Below are positions 48,328 to 49,484 of a stretch of 49,484 bases of DNA, in pieces. The stretch comes from Micromonospora chalcea (lineage in GTDB: Bacteria; Actinomycetota; Actinomycetes; Mycobacteriales; Micromonosporaceae), in contig NZ_MAGP01000129.1 of NCBI RefSeq assembly GCF_002926165.1, forward strand, positions 1-49,484, read 5' to 3'. Both the position numbers and the translations under genes were made by a program. Positions within the stretch are counted from its first letter, which is position 1. The number at the start of each line of letters is the position of its first letter. Under the pieces are notes generated by a model. That model ran no database searches. It saw only the letters and a program-made list of their open reading frames with translations, and was not told the origin of the DNA.

Positions 48328-48369
48328 AACCTACCCGCAGGTACCGCGGCCGGGAAGTGTCACTAGGGT
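48328..48369. promoter_or_regulatory. Two divergent -10 boxes in a 56-bp gap
   Basis: TAGGTT (minus strand, 48328-48333) and TAGGGT (plus strand, 48364-48369) each end 7 nt before a start codon (GTG 48320 and ATG 48377). Both genes are predicted leaderless and their promoters nearly touch, so polymerase binding may be mutually exclusive. Confidence 0.5.
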
Positions 48370-48376
48370 CGGTGGC

Positions 48377-48970
48377 ATGCCGGAGCCGGTCGAGGACGTC
48401 ACCTACCGCCAGGAGGACTGGTACGCCGAGGAGTTGGCCGACAGGCACTTCGTACGGTGCGAGTTCTTCCACGTCGACCTGACCGAGGCGGTCAGCCGGG
48501 GCGCGGTCTTCACCGACTGCGTGTTCGGCAACGTGGCGTTCAACGCCTCCCGGCACACCGACTCGGCGTTCACCAGGTGCTCGTTCAGCAAGTGCAACCT
48601 CTTCGAGGCCGAGTTCACCGGCTGCAAGCTGGTCGGCAGCACGTTCGACCGCTGCGACCTGCGCCCGCTGCGGGTCGACCGGGGCGACTGGTCCTTCGTC
48701 ACGCTGGCCGGCGCCGACCTGCGCGGGGCGCGGATCACCGACGTACGGATGCGGGAGGTCGACCTGAGCGGCGCCGACCTCACCGGCGCGACGCTGACCG
48801 GCGTGGACCTGTCCGGCGCCCAGTTGCACGCCGCCAAGCTGATCCGGGCCGACCTGCGCGGCAGCGACCTGTCCGCGCTCGACCCGACGGCGGTGCAGCG
48901 TTCCGGCGCGCGGATCGACGCCGAGCAGGCGGTGATGCTGGCCCAGGCGCTCGGTTTCCAGGTCGGCTGA
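48377..48970 (+). CDS. Pentapeptide-repeat protein
   Basis: This 197-residue protein is built largely of A(D/N)LxX-type pentapeptides. The central block has CVFGNVAFNASRHTD and SFSKCNLFEAEFTG. The C-terminal block includes LAGADLRGARITDV, DLSGADLTGATLTG, VDLSGAQLHAAKL and IRADLRGSDLSAL. Such repeats form a quadrilateral beta-helix. Members such as MfpA and Qnr mimic DNA and protect gyrase, but many others have unknown roles. A C-terminal helix (AVMLAQALGFQVG) could serve dimerisation, as in MfpA. No cofactor or enzymatic domain is present. Confidence 0.9.
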   Translation: MPEPVEDVTYRQEDWYAEELADRHFVRCEFFHVDLTEAVSRGAVFTDCVFGNVAFNASRHTDSAFTRCSFSKCNLFEAEFTGCKLVGSTFDRCDLRPLRVDRGDWSFVTLAGADLRGARITDVRMREVDLSGADLTGATLTGVDLSGAQLHAAKLIRADLRGSDLSALDPTAVQRSGARIDAEQAVMLAQALGFQVG

Positions 48971-49013
48971 AAGCTGCCGCGGGTTGTCAGGTTTCCCGGC
49001 CAGAATCGGGCGC

Positions 49014-49466
49014 ATGACATGGTGGTCCGATCTGGTGGCGGCCGAACCCGAGTTCGCGGCGCGGATACGCGCCCGCTTCGCGGTCCGCAAGCACGGCACG
49101 ATGGCGACACTGCGGCGGGACGGCTCGCCGCGGATCAGCGGCACCGAGTTCGACTTCGGTGACGACGGGCAGCTGCGGCTGGGCAGCATGGCCGGCGCGG
49201 TCAAGGCGCTCGACCTGCGCCGCGATCCTCGGGTGGCGCTGCACAGCCCGACCGAGGACGCCCCGCCGGACGACCCGTCCACCTGGGACGGGGACGCGAA
49301 GATCGCCGGCCGGGCGCACGAGGAGCAGCCCGCCGAGGACGGCTCGCACAGCTTCCGGATCGAGCTGACCGAGGTGGTGCTCACCCGGGTGGGTGACCCG
49401 CCCGACCACCTGCTGATCGAGAGCTGGCACCCCACCCGGGGCCTGCACCGCCGCACCCGCCACTGA
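49014..49466 (+). CDS. PPOX-class split-barrel protein
   Basis: This 150-residue protein has the split-barrel signature: FAVRKHGTMATLRRDGSPRI, EFDFGDDGQLRLGSM, ALDLRRDPRVALHS and AKIAGRAHE, followed by FRIELTEVVLTRV. It belongs to the same PPOX superfamily as 45926-46390 but is only distantly similar. The ATG at 49014 is preferred over a start 10 codons earlier because CAGAAT (49001-49006) ends 7 nt upstream. It lies 43 bp after the pentapeptide-repeat gene. Confidence 0.87.
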   Translation: MTWWSDLVAAEPEFAARIRARFAVRKHGTMATLRRDGSPRISGTEFDFGDDGQLRLGSMAGAVKALDLRRDPRVALHSPTEDAPPDDPSTWDGDAKIAGRAHEEQPAEDGSHSFRIELTEVVLTRVGDPPDHLLIESWHPTRGLHRRTRH

Positions 49467-49484
49467 CGCCACCCACCATCCCGC

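Noticed and set aside
1..49484. tRNA or rRNA genes
   Set aside because: No cloverleaf with TTCGA-type T-loop and no rRNA core sequence was recognised by eye; a covariance search was not possible.

Overview
The window is very GC-rich DNA with dense coding, many GTG starts (and one TTG), and frequent TANNNT-type -10 boxes about 6-8 nt upstream of start codons, which suggests leaderless mRNAs. Gene content (SARP regulator with NB-ARC and TPR regions, PucR regulator, DrrAB-like exporter, F420/PPOX oxidoreductases, secreted zinc D,D-peptidase) points to a filamentous actinobacterium. Codon style and the dispersed palindromes at 19384-19526 look most like Micromonospora or a close relative; that genus call is from recall, not from a search.

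Layout. 1-6229: a serine hydrolase (-), an NfeD-SPFH pair, a membrane protein and a class A penicillin-binding protein. 6244-6603: a degraded dTMP-kinase-like pseudogene. 6630-12679: the most interesting part, a compact RiPP-like locus. It has an 8-bp direct repeat at 11-bp period, a 5' leader inverted repeat, a 35-codon peptide gene, an 18-bp hairpin, a ThiF/E1-like adenylating enzyme, a membrane HExxH (M50-like) protein with an N-terminal PqqD-like region, and a large SARP regulator. No YcaO, LanM/LanC, radical-SAM or dedicated exporter gene is visible. 12786-19345: RibD_C-like reductase, TPP enzyme, SpoU methyltransferase, argG and a PucR regulator. 19551-20885: an IS110-family element flanked by a 10-bp direct repeat. 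21106-26275: a globin-like protein without a visible proximal His, a three-gene operon of unknown function (Tat protein, 86-aa protein, Cys-rich protein) and a giant STAND-type ATPase.

26327-33986: DrrAB-type exporter, a secreted repeat protein, two aldo/keto reductases, a secreted endonuclease I and a DUF1697 protein. 34024-37347 (-): an envelope-type operon of CDP-alcohol phosphotransferase, LTA-synthase-like sulfatase and FkbM methyltransferase. 37501-41925: an ABC exporter operon divergent from a NarL-type two-component system. 41996-49466: AAA ATPase/DUF234-like protein behind an AT-rich operator, a low-complexity protein, a zinc D,D-peptidase, a possible caspase-fold protein, two PPOX proteins, a NAD(P)-binding protein, a second serine hydrolase and a pentapeptide-repeat protein.

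No tRNA, rRNA or CRISPR array was recognised. Functions come from motif reading only; no database search was run.
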